DNA of 64,000 nt from Acinetobacter geminorum (GCF_013009345.1 NZ_JABELE010000009.1:124001-188000), one strand, 5' to 3'; counted from the stretch's first letter, positions 8,673 through 17,040 are shown. Program-made: numbers and translations. The notes: generated from the sequence alone by a model not told the origin.

Positions 8673-9911
8673 ATGAAAGTGTTCGAAAAATTAGTATTCC
8701 CAAATGGCTCATATGTTTCTAACCGTATTGCTAAAGCGGCAATGGAAGAAAACATGGCTGATTTAAACCATGCACCATCAGAAGAATTAATACGTTTATA
8801 TCAAGCTTGGGCAAATGGTGGCGTAGGTCTAATTATTACTGGAAATGTGATGGTAGACCGCCGAGCGATGACTGGACCGGGTGGTGTAGTATTAGAAGAT
8901 GAGCAGCATCTAGATACTTTTAAAAAATGGGCACAAATTGGTCGTTCAAAAGGTACTCAGGTTTGGCTTCAAATTAACCATCCGGGGCGTCAAATGCAAG
9001 CGAACCTTGGTCAGCAGACTTGGGCGCCATCGGCTATTTCACTTGATCTTGGCAAAATGTCAAATCGCTTTAATACGCCAATTGAAATGACTGAATCTAT
9101 GATTGCAGAGGTGATTCAGCGTTTTGCAAACACGGCGCGTTTAGGTGAAAAAGCAGGATTTACAGGTGTAGAAATTCATGCAGCACATGGTTACTTATTA
9201 AGCCAGTTTCTTTCTCCTCTCAGCAATAAACGCCAAGATCAGTGGGGTGGTTCTTTAGAAAACCGCGCTCGCATTTTAATTGAGATTGTGGAAGCAGTTC
9301 GTAAAGTAGTTTCGCCTCAGTTTACTGTTGCAGTAAAACTGAACTCAGCCGACTTCCAACGCGGTGGATTTAGTGCTGAAGATGCTCAACAAGTAGTTAA
9401 AATGCTAAATGAACACGCTGTAGATTTGGTTGAACTTTCAGGCGGTAGCTATGAAGCACCTGCCATGCAAGGTCAAGCTCGTGATGGCCGTACTCTTGCT
9501 CGTGAAGCTTATTTTTTAGAATTTGCGCAAGAGATTCGTAAAGTTGCCAAAATGCCTGTTATGGTGACAGGTGGCATACGCCGTAAACAAGTGGCAGAGA
9601 AAGTAATTGAAAGCGGTGTAGATATGGTCGGTATTGCCACAGCTTTAGCAATTGAACCTAATTTGCCAAATGCTTGGAAACAAGGCCAGAATCTTACTCC
9701 TGAATTAAAACCGATTACTTGGAAGAACAAAACACTTGCTTCGCTTGCCAATATGGCGGTGGTTAAATTCCAGTTACGTAATTTAAGCTCTGGTAAAAAA
9801 ACAAAACCAAATGTTTCACCAGCTTGGGCTTTAATTTTGCAACAATCAGCGATGTCATGCCGTACCCGCCAATACAAAAAAGGCATGCGTGACTATTCAT
9901 TTGCTTCTTAA
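8673..9911 (+). CDS. NADH:flavin oxidoreductase, Old Yellow Enzyme family
   Basis: A 412-aa FMN-dependent TIM-barrel ene-reductase-like protein. Family features include an N-terminal NRIAKAAMEE segment, HPGRQMQA (about residue 108), the active-site pair in GVEIHAAHGYLLSQFLSP (about residues 166-183), NKRQDQWGGSLENR next to it, and a phosphate-binding VTGGIR near residue 298. These enzymes reduce activated C=C bonds of enones, quinones or nitro compounds using NAD(P)H. It is preceded by a MerR-type promoter shared with the DJ-1 gene. A degraded dehydrogenase gene follows by 15 bp, indicating an originally longer operon that also reached the DHFR-like gene. Confidence 0.87.
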   Translation: MKVFEKLVFPNGSYVSNRIAKAAMEENMADLNHAPSEELIRLYQAWANGGVGLIITGNVMVDRRAMTGPGGVVLEDEQHLDTFKKWAQIGRSKGTQVWLQINHPGRQMQANLGQQTWAPSAISLDLGKMSNRFNTPIEMTESMIAEVIQRFANTARLGEKAGFTGVEIHAAHGYLLSQFLSPLSNKRQDQWGGSLENRARILIEIVEAVRKVVSPQFTVAVKLNSADFQRGGFSAEDAQQVVKMLNEHAVDLVELSGGSYEAPAMQGQARDGRTLAREAYFLEFAQEIRKVAKMPVMVTGGIRRKQVAEKVIESGVDMVGIATALAIEPNLPNAWKQGQNLTPELKPITWKNKTLASLANMAVVKFQLRNLSSGKKTKPNVSPAWALILQQSAMSCRTRQYKKGMRDYSFAS

Positions 9912-9926
9912 TAAGTGAGTTGTGTT

Positions 9927-10402
9927 ATGACAAATTAACGATTCAAACTGGATAATTTATGGAGCAAATGGCTACACGGGCGAGTTAATCGCTCGTGTAG
10001 CTGTACGCCAAGCGCTAAAACCAACTTTGGCTGGTCGTTATAAAGCAAAAGTTGCTGTACTTGCTCAAGAGTTGGGACTCGACTAAAGCTTTTGGGGTGG
10101 ATAACGTAGATGCGGTAAGTGGGCAACTCCAAGGTTTTAAACTGGTCATGCACTGTGCAGGGCCATTTTCAGCATCATCAAAACCTATGATGGAAGCGAG
10201 CATTAAAGCAGGCGCTCACCATTTAGATATTACGGGTGAAATCGCTGTATTTGAATTGTCACAGTACCGTAAATGGCTCACTGACAGTAGTGAATTATTT
10301 ACTCAAAAATACCGTTAAAGGTGGTACATATACACCAGCAAAATTGATGGGTTATAAGCTAGTGACTGAGCTGCCAGATTCTGGTTCGTTGATCGTTATT
10401 TA
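9927..10402 (+). pseudogene. Saccharopine-dehydrogenase-like (Rossmann) gene, decayed remnant
   Basis: Three frames together spell one protein. A stop sits in the fourth codon after the apparent ATG. Then WIIYGANGYTGELIARVAV to AQELGLD is read in one frame. A 2-base loss near 10084 shifts into KAFGVDNVDAVSGQLQGF, HCAGPFSA and HHLDITGEI, ending at a stop at 10316-10318. Finally GGTYTPAKLMGYKL to the stop at 10400-10402 looks like the family's C-terminal tail. The middle of the protein (normally about 200 residues) is deleted. The intact family are NAD(P)-binding saccharopine dehydrogenase/enoyl-reductase-like proteins. It sits inside the OYE operon, so its loss occurred in situ. Confidence 0.82.
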
Positions 10403-10419
10403 ATAGAGGAATGAGAATA

Positions 10420-10995
10420 ATGAGAAAATTAATTCTGTTTTTACACGCATCGCTTGACGGTTTTGTTGAAGGTCCAAATGGGGCAATGGACATAGGATGG
10501 ATTGCTTATGATGCCGATTTGGCAAAACATGCAAGAGAAATTTTGAGCACTGTCGATACGGTGATTTGGGGACGTGCGACTTACCAGATGATGCATAATT
10601 ATTGGCCAACCATGCTTTCAAATCCAGAAGCTTCGGAACATGAGCGAAATCATGCTGAATGGATTGAAAAGACTGAGAAAATCGTTTTTTCAACAACCTT
10701 AGATAAAGTTGAGTGGAATCATTCCAGACTTGTAAAAGATCATGTTGAAGATGAAATTAATAAGCTCAAACAGCAATCTGGCAAGGATATGATTATTTTG
10801 GGGAGCCCTCGATTTGCACACTATTTCATGCAACTTGGTTTAATTGATGAATACAAAATTACGATTTCGCCTGTATTGATTGGTGAAGGCTTGCGACTAT
10901 TTCAAGGTATTCAGGAAAAGACTAATCTTAAACTCATTGAAAATAAAACTTTTGCTTCTGGAGCAATAGGTCTTCACTATCAAAAGATAGTCTAG
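10420..10995 (+). CDS. Dihydrofolate reductase-like (RibD C-terminal domain) protein
   Basis: A 191-aa protein of the RibD_C/DHFR-fold group, probably an NADPH-dependent reductase of unknown substrate. It begins LILFLHASLDGFVEGPNG (the family's typical N-terminal strand and loop), then has TVIWGRATYQMM near residue 48, IILGSPRFAHYF near residue 126 and ISPVLIGEGLRLF near residue 148. I choose ATG 10420 because AGAGGA (10405-10410) lies 9 bp upstream of it but directly abuts the alternative ATG at 10411. It follows the decayed dehydrogenase gene by 17 bp, so it is probably read from the OYE promoter. Confidence 0.82.
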   Translation: MRKLILFLHASLDGFVEGPNGAMDIGWIAYDADLAKHAREILSTVDTVIWGRATYQMMHNYWPTMLSNPEASEHERNHAEWIEKTEKIVFSTTLDKVEWNHSRLVKDHVEDEINKLKQQSGKDMIILGSPRFAHYFMQLGLIDEYKITISPVLIGEGLRLFQGIQEKTNLKLIENKTFASGAIGLHYQKIV

Positions 10996-11043
10996 TTTTT
11001 TCTATATTATTTATATAAAAAAACTTCTATTTGAAGTTAAAAA

Positions 11044-11460
11044 CTACTGAGTGTTTACTTTGTCGAAATAGAGATTCATAAGTCGTTCTGCATTTTCTTC
11101 GCAAGTAATTTCATCTGGTTTGTTATTAATAGCTTCAACCATGGTTCGTAAATTTTGCTTACTTACTTTTAACTTTTCTTCTAAAAGTTCTATTTCCTGA
11201 ATTTTGGATTCAAGCGTTTGGATGAGTGCATCATGGTTCCAAGTAGCAACTTTTGATGGCAAAAAAGCTTTAATTTCTGCTAAAGAAAACCCGACTTGCT
11301 GGGCTTGCTGAATGAGGGAAAGCTGCTTTAAATCGTTATCGGTATATTCACGATAGCCATTCGATTTTCTTTTTGCTTTAGGTAAGAGTTTGATTTGCTC
11401 GTAATAACGAATTGTAGGGGTGCTTAAGCCGCTTAGTTTCGATAACTCGCTAATATTCAT
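11044..11460 (-). CDS. MerR-family transcriptional regulator
   Basis: A 138-aa MerR protein with an N-terminal winged HTH (MNISELSKLSGLSTPTIRYYE) and the family's NGYREYTDND segment. A dimerisation coiled coil follows (LESKIQEIELLEEKLKVSKQ, residues 84-103), then a short C-terminal effector tail with a single Cys at about residue 120. An in-frame ATG seven codons earlier falls inside the promoter spacer, so I use the ATG at 11460. A single C-terminal Cys suggests thiol or electrophile sensing rather than an Fe-S or metal site, but this is inference. It is divergent from the DJ-1 gene, with a MerR-type promoter between them. Confidence 0.85.
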   Translation of the reverse strand: MNISELSKLSGLSTPTIRYYEQIKLLPKAKRKSNGYREYTDNDLKQLSLIQQAQQVGFSLAEIKAFLPSKVATWNHDALIQTLESKIQEIELLEEKLKVSKQNLRTMVEAINNKPDEITCEENAERLMNLYFDKVNTQ

Positions 11461-11474
11461 AGCCACATACTCTA

Positions 11475-11505
11475 TTGACATTAAAGTTAACTTTAGACTT
11501 ATAGT
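11475..11505 (+). promoter_or_regulatory. MerR-type promoter/operator of the DJ-1/PfpI gene
   Basis: TTGACA (11475-11480), 19-bp spacer, TATAGT (11500-11505), reading rightward to the DJ-1 gene. The spacer dyad TTAAAGTTAACTTTAG (11481-11496) is almost identical to that at 8621. It overlaps the region just upstream of the divergent merR start, so autoregulation is likely. Confidence 0.78.
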
Positions 11506-11615
11506 AATGTAAAAGCAAGGTTCATAACTTTACCAAGCGCACACTTTCAGTAACAGCTTTCTATGTTTTGATAGATGAAAGATAGAATTATAAGTATGAA
11601 AAATGAGGTGATGAA

Positions 11616-12308
11616 ATGTCTAAACGCATATTACATGTCGTGACCAATATTTCACGCTATAAAGATGTTGATGAACCAACAGGGCTGTGGTTAGGCGAAC
11701 TCACCCATGCTTATGATGAGTTTGAAAAACAAGGTTATGTGCAAGATATCGTGAGTCCAAATGGCGGAAAAACTCCAATTGAACCAAAATCGCTTGTGCC
11801 TCTCGTTGCTGATAAGTCAGTTAAAGACCGAGAAAAAGATCAGGCTTTTATTACGCTGCTGGCAAATACCTTTAAGCCTTCTGATATTAATTGGCAAGAT
11901 TATGACGTGATCTATTACACAGGTGGTCATGGGGTGATGTGGGATTTTTTAGATAATCCCGAACTTCAAGAAATCACCAAAAATATTTATGAAAAAGGCG
12001 GCATTGTTTCGAGTGTTTGTCATGGCTATTGTGGCTTGCTGAATGTCAGACTTTCAAATGGTGAACGACTTATAACAGGCAAAAAATTAACAGGCTTTGC
12101 ATGGAGTGAAGAGGTTTTGGCAGGAGTGGCAAAAAAGGTGCCATACAATGCTGAAGAATTAGCTAAAGAATATGGTGCACATTATGATAAGGCCTTTATT
12201 CCATTTGCACCACACGTGGTTCAGGATGGCAACTTGATTACTGGCCAAAACCCGTTTTCAGCTAAGAAGACGGCTTTAGCGATTATAGAAACGCTTGAAA
12301 AGTCATAA
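11616..12308 (+). CDS. DJ-1/PfpI family protein (Hsp31/glyoxalase III-like)
   Basis: A 230-aa type 1 glutamine-amidotransferase-fold protein. The nucleophile elbow is SVCHGYCG with Cys135-His136. The Glu of GELTHAYDEF (residues 27-36) is the likely catalytic acid partner, and YTGGHGVMWDF (residues 101-111) is the conserved family loop. Members act as chaperones or as glyoxalase III/deglycase on methylglyoxal and related electrophiles; which applies here is not visible. The ATG follows AATGAGGTGATGAA. Control from the MerR dyad promoter about 110 bp upstream, shared with the OYE gene, suggests a reactive-carbonyl or quinone response. A strong terminator follows. Confidence 0.86.
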   Translation: MSKRILHVVTNISRYKDVDEPTGLWLGELTHAYDEFEKQGYVQDIVSPNGGKTPIEPKSLVPLVADKSVKDREKDQAFITLLANTFKPSDINWQDYDVIYYTGGHGVMWDFLDNPELQEITKNIYEKGGIVSSVCHGYCGLLNVRLSNGERLITGKKLTGFAWSEEVLAGVAKKVPYNAEELAKEYGAHYDKAFIPFAPHVVQDGNLITGQNPFSAKKTALAIIETLEKS

Positions 12309-12325
12309 TTTAATAATTCAAATAT

Positions 12326-12371
12326 AAACCCTAAAAGTAGAACCAGAGATGGGCTTACTTTTAGGGTTTTT
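12326..12371 (+). terminator. Terminator after the DJ-1 gene
   Basis: A 14-bp perfect stem (AAACCCTAAAAGTA 12326-12339 / TACTTTTAGGGTTT 12356-12369) with a 16-nt loop, then T residues. Confidence 0.88.
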
Positions 12372-12402
12372 AAATAAATGGATTGATCCTGCCAGGTTAA
12401 AT

Positions 12403-13608
12403 TTAAGGAACAATCACAAAATCAGGATTGGCTATTGCAAAAACAGCTTCACGGTCTGCAACTGGTGGATAAATCCAGACAGTATTAATTTCCTGTTTAA
12501 TTTTTTTCGCTTCCTCACGTACAAATTGAACTTGTCGATCCCAACCTTCAGTATAAAGTGCACCCCAAGGACCCAAGTCAACGCAAGTGACATACTTCGT
12601 TTGGCTGTATGGATGAAGTGGCAAATCAACTAATTCTGCTGCTGCATTGTAACCTGCTACACGACCTAGGCTCATGGCGTGCTGACACGACATCACGTTA
12701 AAATTCCCTAAATCATCGGTAGGAACTTTTACCGTATCGCCAGTCACAAAAATGTTTTTTGCTTCAGGTGCATGTAAATAAGCATCCCCAATCAAACGGC
12801 CTAAATTATCTTTTTCACCTGCAATTTGAGAGGCGAGTGGGTTGGCCCGCATGCCCGCAGTCCAGATTACAGTTTCTGTTTCAATTTTTTCGCCATTAGA
12901 AAGCGTTACGCCAGTGGCATCTAACGCCGTAACTCGTAGCCCAGCTTTACCTTCAACACCTAGCTCGTTTAGGGCTTCTCGAATAACCGTAGCAGCTTGG
13001 TCGCCCATTGCTGCACCAATTTCTGTTGAAGAATCAACTAAAACCACACGAATATCAGTTTCGCCTAAAATACTACGCAGACGTTCAGGCATTTCGGTCA
13101 CGGTTTCTAACCCAGTCAGTCCACCACCAGCAACAACTACAGTGTTACGCGCTGCATTTGCAGGTTTGTTGGCTAAATTTTTAAGATGTTGATCTAATTT
13201 TTCAGCATCTTCTAGGGTGCTTACGTTAAATCCATATTCGGTAAGGCCTGATATCGGGGGCATAAAAGTCGTACTACCGGTTGCCAGAATAAAACGATCA
13301 TAGCTTAAGGTTTGATTGTTGCCATCAGTGGTTGAAACTTCGATTGTCTGTTGGTTTGAGTCAATTTTATTTACCCAACCTGCCAGAAATTTAACCCCAA
13401 CCACGCTTAATAACTATGAAATATCAGGGTTCATGTTTTCAAGCACAGCTTCATAAAGGCGAGGACGGATCCCAACATTTGGGCTAGGGGAAACCATCAG
13501 CACCTCAATGTTTTGTTCTTGTGAAGCCAAGTGAATTGCTCTTTGGGCAGCGAATGCCGCCCATAAACCAGCAAAGCCAGAACCAGCAATAATAATACGC
13601 TTACTCAT
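12403..13608 (-). pseudogene. NDH-2-like NAD(P)/FAD-dependent oxidoreductase interrupted by an in-frame amber codon
   Basis: One continuous frame of 402 codons, read leftward from ATG at 13608, is broken only by TAG at codon 65 (13414-13416). Upstream it encodes the FAD fold IIIAGSGFAGLWAAF; downstream the frame continues at once with LLSVVGVKFLAGWVNKID, the NADH motif VVAGGGLTGLE and IFVTGDTV, with no other damage. Its length of about 400 aa matches type II NADH dehydrogenase-like proteins. A single base change (for example CAG to TAG) explains it. It may be a recent pseudogene, a suppressed stop or a sequence error. The C-terminal 333 codons have a GTG at 13404 but no evident ribosome-binding site. 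It lies downstream of the Rrf2 gene. Confidence 0.88.
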
Positions 13609-13625
13609 TTGATTATCCTTTTGAT

Positions 13626-13704
13626 AGATTTTTCGGACAACAAATTCCAGCTCATCACAAAATTTTGGGTGAGCGAATCCTTTCCCTGATTGTCCGAAAA
13701 ATCT
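13626..13704. repeat. 15-bp perfect inverted repeat with a nested imperfect palindrome upstream of the flavoprotein gene
   Basis: AGATTTTTCGGACAA (13626-13640) and its exact reverse complement TTGTCCGAAAAATCT (13690-13704) are 49 bp apart. Between them lies an imperfect palindrome (13651-13673) around AAAATTTT with CTCA / TGAG ends. It sits 18 bp upstream of the oxidoreductase ATG and downstream of the Rrf2 gene. It could be a regulator binding pair, a transcript cruciform, or a miniature element. No T run follows it, so it is not a standard terminator. Confidence 0.7.
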
Positions 13705-13765
13705 GAGAAGGCGTTTAAAAAGAATTAAGAGAATTTTATGTTAGGGTACGAACCCTATCAGTTCA

Positions 13766-14314
13766 TTAGTCGGGGGTATCCCGCGATATTTTACTTTTAC
13801 GCATTTTTGCTGTTCTTCCTTCGATGCGTTCATTGATCCAGCCATTTACATCACTAAAAAACACGTCAGGTGCATAACGGCCAAAACGGTCTGCAATATC
13901 GCCAAGTGTATGAGCACCTAAAGCGTCTCGCATGGCTTTTTCGGCCTGTAGCATGACGGCATGCACTGCACACACACCACTGGTTGCCCAATCTGGCGGA
14001 GCATGATTAAAGACCGCACATTTACCACGAACTTCTTGACACTCAAAAAGCGGTTTTTCACCTTCTATTGCATTCACGATATCTAAAAAACTGATTTCAT
14101 GAGCGGATCGAGCGAGTAAATACCCACCACGAACACCTTCTTGAGCAATAACGAGACCTGCCTTTTCAAGTTTAGGAAAAATCTTGGCCATAAAACTTGG
14201 AGAGACTCCTTGTAATTCAGCAAGATCCTTACTACTCAAAGGTGTGTCTTCATTGTTCACAAGAAAAAGAAGACAGTGAATCGCATACTCGACGCTACTA
14301 GTGATATAAGCCAT
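13766..14314 (-). CDS. Rrf2-family transcriptional regulator
   Basis: A 182-aa Rrf2/IscR-type protein. The winged HTH is at residues 1-65 (SVEYAIHCLLFLV, SPSFMAKIFPKLEKAGLV), with the conserved GVRGGYLLAR wing at residues 60-69. Three cysteines follow at about residues 92, 99 and 115, in the region where IscR and NsrR bind an Fe-S cluster. The spacing C-x6-C-x15-C differs from IscR (C-x5-C-x5-C), so cluster binding is plausible but unproven. It probably senses redox, NO or iron-sulphur status. The adjacent downstream flavoprotein gene is the natural target. Confidence 0.85.
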   Translation of the reverse strand: MAYITSSVEYAIHCLLFLVNNEDTPLSSKDLAELQGVSPSFMAKIFPKLEKAGLVIAQEGVRGGYLLARSAHEISFLDIVNAIEGEKPLFECQEVRGKCAVFNHAPPDWATSGVCAVHAVMLQAEKAMRDALGAHTLGDIADRFGRYAPDVFFSDVNGWINERIEGRTAKMRKSKISRDTPD

Positions 14315-14692
14315 TTAATTTCATAATTGATCAATTAAAAACGCAGACCAATGTAGTCTGTGTTTTAAGTCAATAATAAAACTAAGACAAAGTTGGTTCT
14401 AGTTTTAAATAAACGCTATCAACGTGTTAATTATGAATATATCTAATTGAATAATTTAAATTTTAATAAATAAAAATATTTTATTGATTTCTTTTAATCG
14501 TACGGATGTCTAATAGATGTTTAATCAAATAGTTCACAACTTATAAGTAAGATAGAGGAAGGGGCTAGACATTTATCATTTATTTATAGAGTCTTTTAAA
14601 TTATATTTATGTAGATTGTTTCAATTAAAATATTGCATAGCTTTATCTGAATAAAAATATTTTTTACATAGCACGATGAATGAATAAGAGAG
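14315..14692. other. AT-rich gap between the Rrf2 gene and a small membrane protein gene
   Basis: 378 bp without a supported ORF. It presumably contains the Rrf2 promoter near 14320-14420 and the promoter of the downstream gene. I recognise no clear operator. Confidence 0.4.
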
Positions 14693-15067
14693 TTGTTTTT
14701 GAAAACTGAATTTACTATTAGATGTATTTATGCACTTTGCCTTATTGGTGCAGGGTTCAACCATTTACAAACAGTTTTGATGCATGGTTTGTTTTGGGAC
14801 TATAACAATGCGCCTTTATTTACTTGTATTTATTGGACATCTTTAACGTTTATTGATCCACTTGCAGCAATTCTTCTATTTTATAGACCTCGTATCGGCT
14901 TAATTCTAACTTTTCTTATTATATTTAGTGATGTCATTCACAACACTTGGATTACATTAAAAGTAGGGCGAGACTTGCTCAACTATATGTATATTTCTCA
15001 ATTTTTATTTCTGGTTTTTGTTTTGTGCACAATTAAGTTTCCGTGGAAGGCACATCACACAAGTTAA
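14693..15067 (+). CDS. Small membrane protein, function unknown
   Basis: A 124-aa protein with about four hydrophobic segments (IYALCLIGAGFNHL, WTSLTFIDPLAAILLFY, IGLILTFLIIFSDVI, FLFLVFVLC). I do not recognise the family. The start is uncertain: TTG at 14693 has AAGAGAG just upstream, and there is no ATG near it. It converges on the MBL hydrolase gene with a strong bidirectional terminator between them. No functional link is visible. Confidence 0.6.
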   Translation: MFLKTEFTIRCIYALCLIGAGFNHLQTVLMHGLFWDYNNAPLFTCIYWTSLTFIDPLAAILLFYRPRIGLILTFLIIFSDVIHNTWITLKVGRDLLNYMYISQFLFLVFVLCTIKFPWKAHHTS

Positions 15068-15077
15068 AATTTTAAAA

Positions 15078-15109
15078 TTGGAGAGTAAAAGCATTCTTTT
15101 ACTCTCCAA
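15078..15109. terminator. Bidirectional terminator between convergent genes
   Basis: A perfect 14-bp stem, TTGGAGAGTAAAAG / CTTTTACTCTCCAA, with a CATT loop lies between the 15067 stop (plus) and the 15125 stop (minus). Flanking A and T runs serve both strands. Confidence 0.85.
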
Positions 15110-15124
15110 ATAATTTCTTCAAAC

Positions 15125-16144
15125 TTACGAACGCCACCAATAATTTTCGACATTTGGTTCATTTAAGTTCAATAGTTCACCCATTTGCGGTGTGCTAATC
15201 GCTAACTTATTTTGTTGAGCCAAAGCCATGATACGTTCAAATGGATCATCCCAAGCATGAAGCGCCAAATCAAAAGTACCATTATGCACGGGTAACAAAT
15301 GACGTCCTTTTAGATCGATATGTGCTTGTAAAGTTTGCTCTGGTTGCATGTGAACATCGGGCCATTCGGGGTCGTAAGCGCCAGTTTCTAACATGGTCAG
15401 ATCGAAAGGTCCATAACGATGTCCAATCTCTTTAAACCCATCAAAATATCCCGTGTCACCGCTAAAAAATACACGTAAATCATTATCAATAATCACCCAC
15501 GATGCCCAAAGTGTCGCATTGCTATCACCCATACCACGGCCTGAAAAATGATGGGCAGGGGTAGCCACTAATTTTAGTCCATCTACCTGTGTGGTATCCC
15601 ACCAATCAAGTTGTTGAACCTTTTCTGCTGGAATTCCCCATTTAATGAGTGTGTCACCCACACCAAGCGGAGTTAAGAAGTGCTCAACTTTATCGTTAAG
15701 CTGCATTACTGCATGGTAGTCGAGATGGTCGTAGTGGTTATGCGACAAAATCACGCCTTTAATGGGTGGTAATTCGGCAATGCTAATTGGGGGCTGATGG
15801 AAACGTTTTGGTCCAAGCCATTGAAAAGGTGATGCACGCTCTAAAAAAACAGGGTCGGTTAACCAAAACTCATTTTGAAGTTTTAACAAGATAGTTGAGT
15901 GGCCCAAACGAAATAGAGAGCGGTCAGGCGCACTTAAAAGCTGTTCTTTTGACAAACTTAAAACAGGAATTGCTTTGTTTGGAACAGTGTCTTTTGGTTT
16001 ATTAAATAGAAACTTCCACATAAGTTGAAGCGTTTTGCCAAAAGAAGGCTTGTGTTGGTTCGGACGCGTATTTCTAAATTTGCCATTGTGTTGCTGTGAT
16101 GGCATTAAGGGAGTAGGCAAGTCTGTTGTGTTTGAAATAGTCAT
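15125..16144 (-). CDS. MBL-fold metallo-hydrolase (RomA/NAPE-PLD-like)
   Basis: A 339-aa metallo-beta-lactamase-fold hydrolase. The metal-binding HxHxDH appears as SHNHYDHLD (about residue 135). Further ligands are in TPAHHFSGRG (about residue 197), FSGDTGYFDGF (about residue 230) and PVHNGTFDLALHAWDDP (about residue 287), as in the RomA/N-acyl-phosphatidylethanolamine phospholipase D-like group. The substrate is probably a lipid or phosphodiester, but this is unproven. It is downstream of a TetR gene on the same strand; both promoters carry the same TGAGT-N4-ACTCA operator, so the TetR protein very likely represses it. Confidence 0.83.
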   Translation of the reverse strand: MTISNTTDLPTPLMPSQQHNGKFRNTRPNQHKPSFGKTLQLMWKFLFNKPKDTVPNKAIPVLSLSKEQLLSAPDRSLFRLGHSTILLKLQNEFWLTDPVFLERASPFQWLGPKRFHQPPISIAELPPIKGVILSHNHYDHLDYHAVMQLNDKVEHFLTPLGVGDTLIKWGIPAEKVQQLDWWDTTQVDGLKLVATPAHHFSGRGMGDSNATLWASWVIIDNDLRVFFSGDTGYFDGFKEIGHRYGPFDLTMLETGAYDPEWPDVHMQPEQTLQAHIDLKGRHLLPVHNGTFDLALHAWDDPFERIMALAQQNKLAISTPQMGELLNLNEPNVENYWWRS

Positions 16145-16221
16145 TTTGTTTTTCCTTATTGGAACAAACCTATATGTACAAATAAGAACTTGGGCTAAGT
16201 ACTTATTGTGATTTATTTAAA

Positions 16222-16235
16222 TGAGTATTTACTCA
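16222..16235. promoter_or_regulatory. TetR-type operator upstream of the MBL hydrolase
   Basis: The palindrome TGAGTATTTACTCA, 77 bp upstream of the MBL start codon (minus strand), has a partial repeat (CTCATTAATTCATTC) beside it. It matches the element upstream of the TetR gene at 16868-16885. Confidence 0.72.
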
Positions 16236-16283
16236 CTCATTAATTCATTCAAAAATAAGGACGCCGTGCATCCTTACTTTTAT

Positions 16284-16859
16284 CTATATTGAAACTGCAT
16301 GCCAAAAGGCTTCAAAACCAGATTTGCGATAACGCTCGGCTTGAGAAGGGTCTTGGGCAATAAAATTGAGTGTAACTTCGGCAAGCGCACCTAAAATTGA
16401 AGCAATAAATAACGGTGGATAGTCTCTTAATCTGCCATCGTTAATACGTTCTTGAATGTTTTGAGTGAGGTCACAAAAGGTTTGCATGCCAATTTGTTTG
16501 CTTTGCTCAGTAATTTGTTCCGAAGTCGAAAGCTGTGCCATGACTTTACGCTTAAGGGGAGCTTCTAAACTCCAGTCCAAATAGCTTTGCCAGATATGCG
16601 ACATTTGTATTTGTAAGTCAGAATCGGCAGGGTAACTAAGCATCATGACCTGACGTAACTCAGCCTTTAACGAAAGATATAACTGGTTCAGCAGTTCCTC
16701 TTTATTACTAAAATAGGTAAATAAAGTACCTTCTGCCACGCCAGCAACTTTGGCAATTTTTGAGGTAGACGCACGCTCGCCAAGCTCTGCTAATGTTTCA
16801 ATAGCAGCACTTAAAATTGCATTACGTTTATCTTCACTACGAGGACGAGCCATATACAA
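16284..16859 (-). CDS. TetR-family repressor
   Basis: A 191-aa TetR protein with the N-terminal HTH in SKIAKVAGVAEGTLFTYFSNKEELLNQLY (about residues 34-62; GTLFTYF is the recognition helix). An all-helical ligand domain follows. It is divergent from the DUF2946/TonB genes and upstream of the MBL gene. A palindrome TGAGTGATTACTCA lies 10 bp before its start codon, and a second copy lies before the MBL gene, indicating autoregulation plus control of the hydrolase. The ligand is unknown. Confidence 0.87.
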   Translation of the reverse strand: MYMARPRSEDKRNAILSAAIETLAELGERASTSKIAKVAGVAEGTLFTYFSNKEELLNQLYLSLKAELRQVMMLSYPADSDLQIQMSHIWQSYLDWSLEAPLKRKVMAQLSTSEQITEQSKQIGMQTFCDLTQNIQERINDGRLRDYPPLFIASILGALAEVTLNFIAQDPSQAERYRKSGFEAFWHAVSI

Positions 16860-16867
16860 ACATATTA

Positions 16868-16885
16868 ATTGAGTGATTACTCAAT
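16868..16885. promoter_or_regulatory. TetR-type autoregulatory operator
   Basis: The 18-bp palindrome ATTGAGTGATTACTCAAT lies immediately upstream of the TetR start codon at 16859. Its core TGAGT-N4-ACTCA recurs at 16222. Confidence 0.75.
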
Positions 16886-17040
16886 CATATATGAAAAATG
16901 AAAGAGAGCAAGTTATCTTTTGTGTAGAAGTAAAAAATTATTCACAATTTTTAAAAACAATGAAGATGAGAGTCGAAGATTGCTGAATATATTAAAAAAA
17001 ATATGCTATTTTTCACAGCACTTTGGTGAGACTAATTTTC

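Noticed and set aside
9509..9886. 125-codon minus-strand frame inside the OYE gene
   Set aside because: It is antisense to a well-conserved enzyme and shows no family features.
11479..11481. Upstream ATG for the MerR gene
   Set aside because: It overlaps the spacer dyad of the divergent promoter. The MerR HTH begins at the next ATG.
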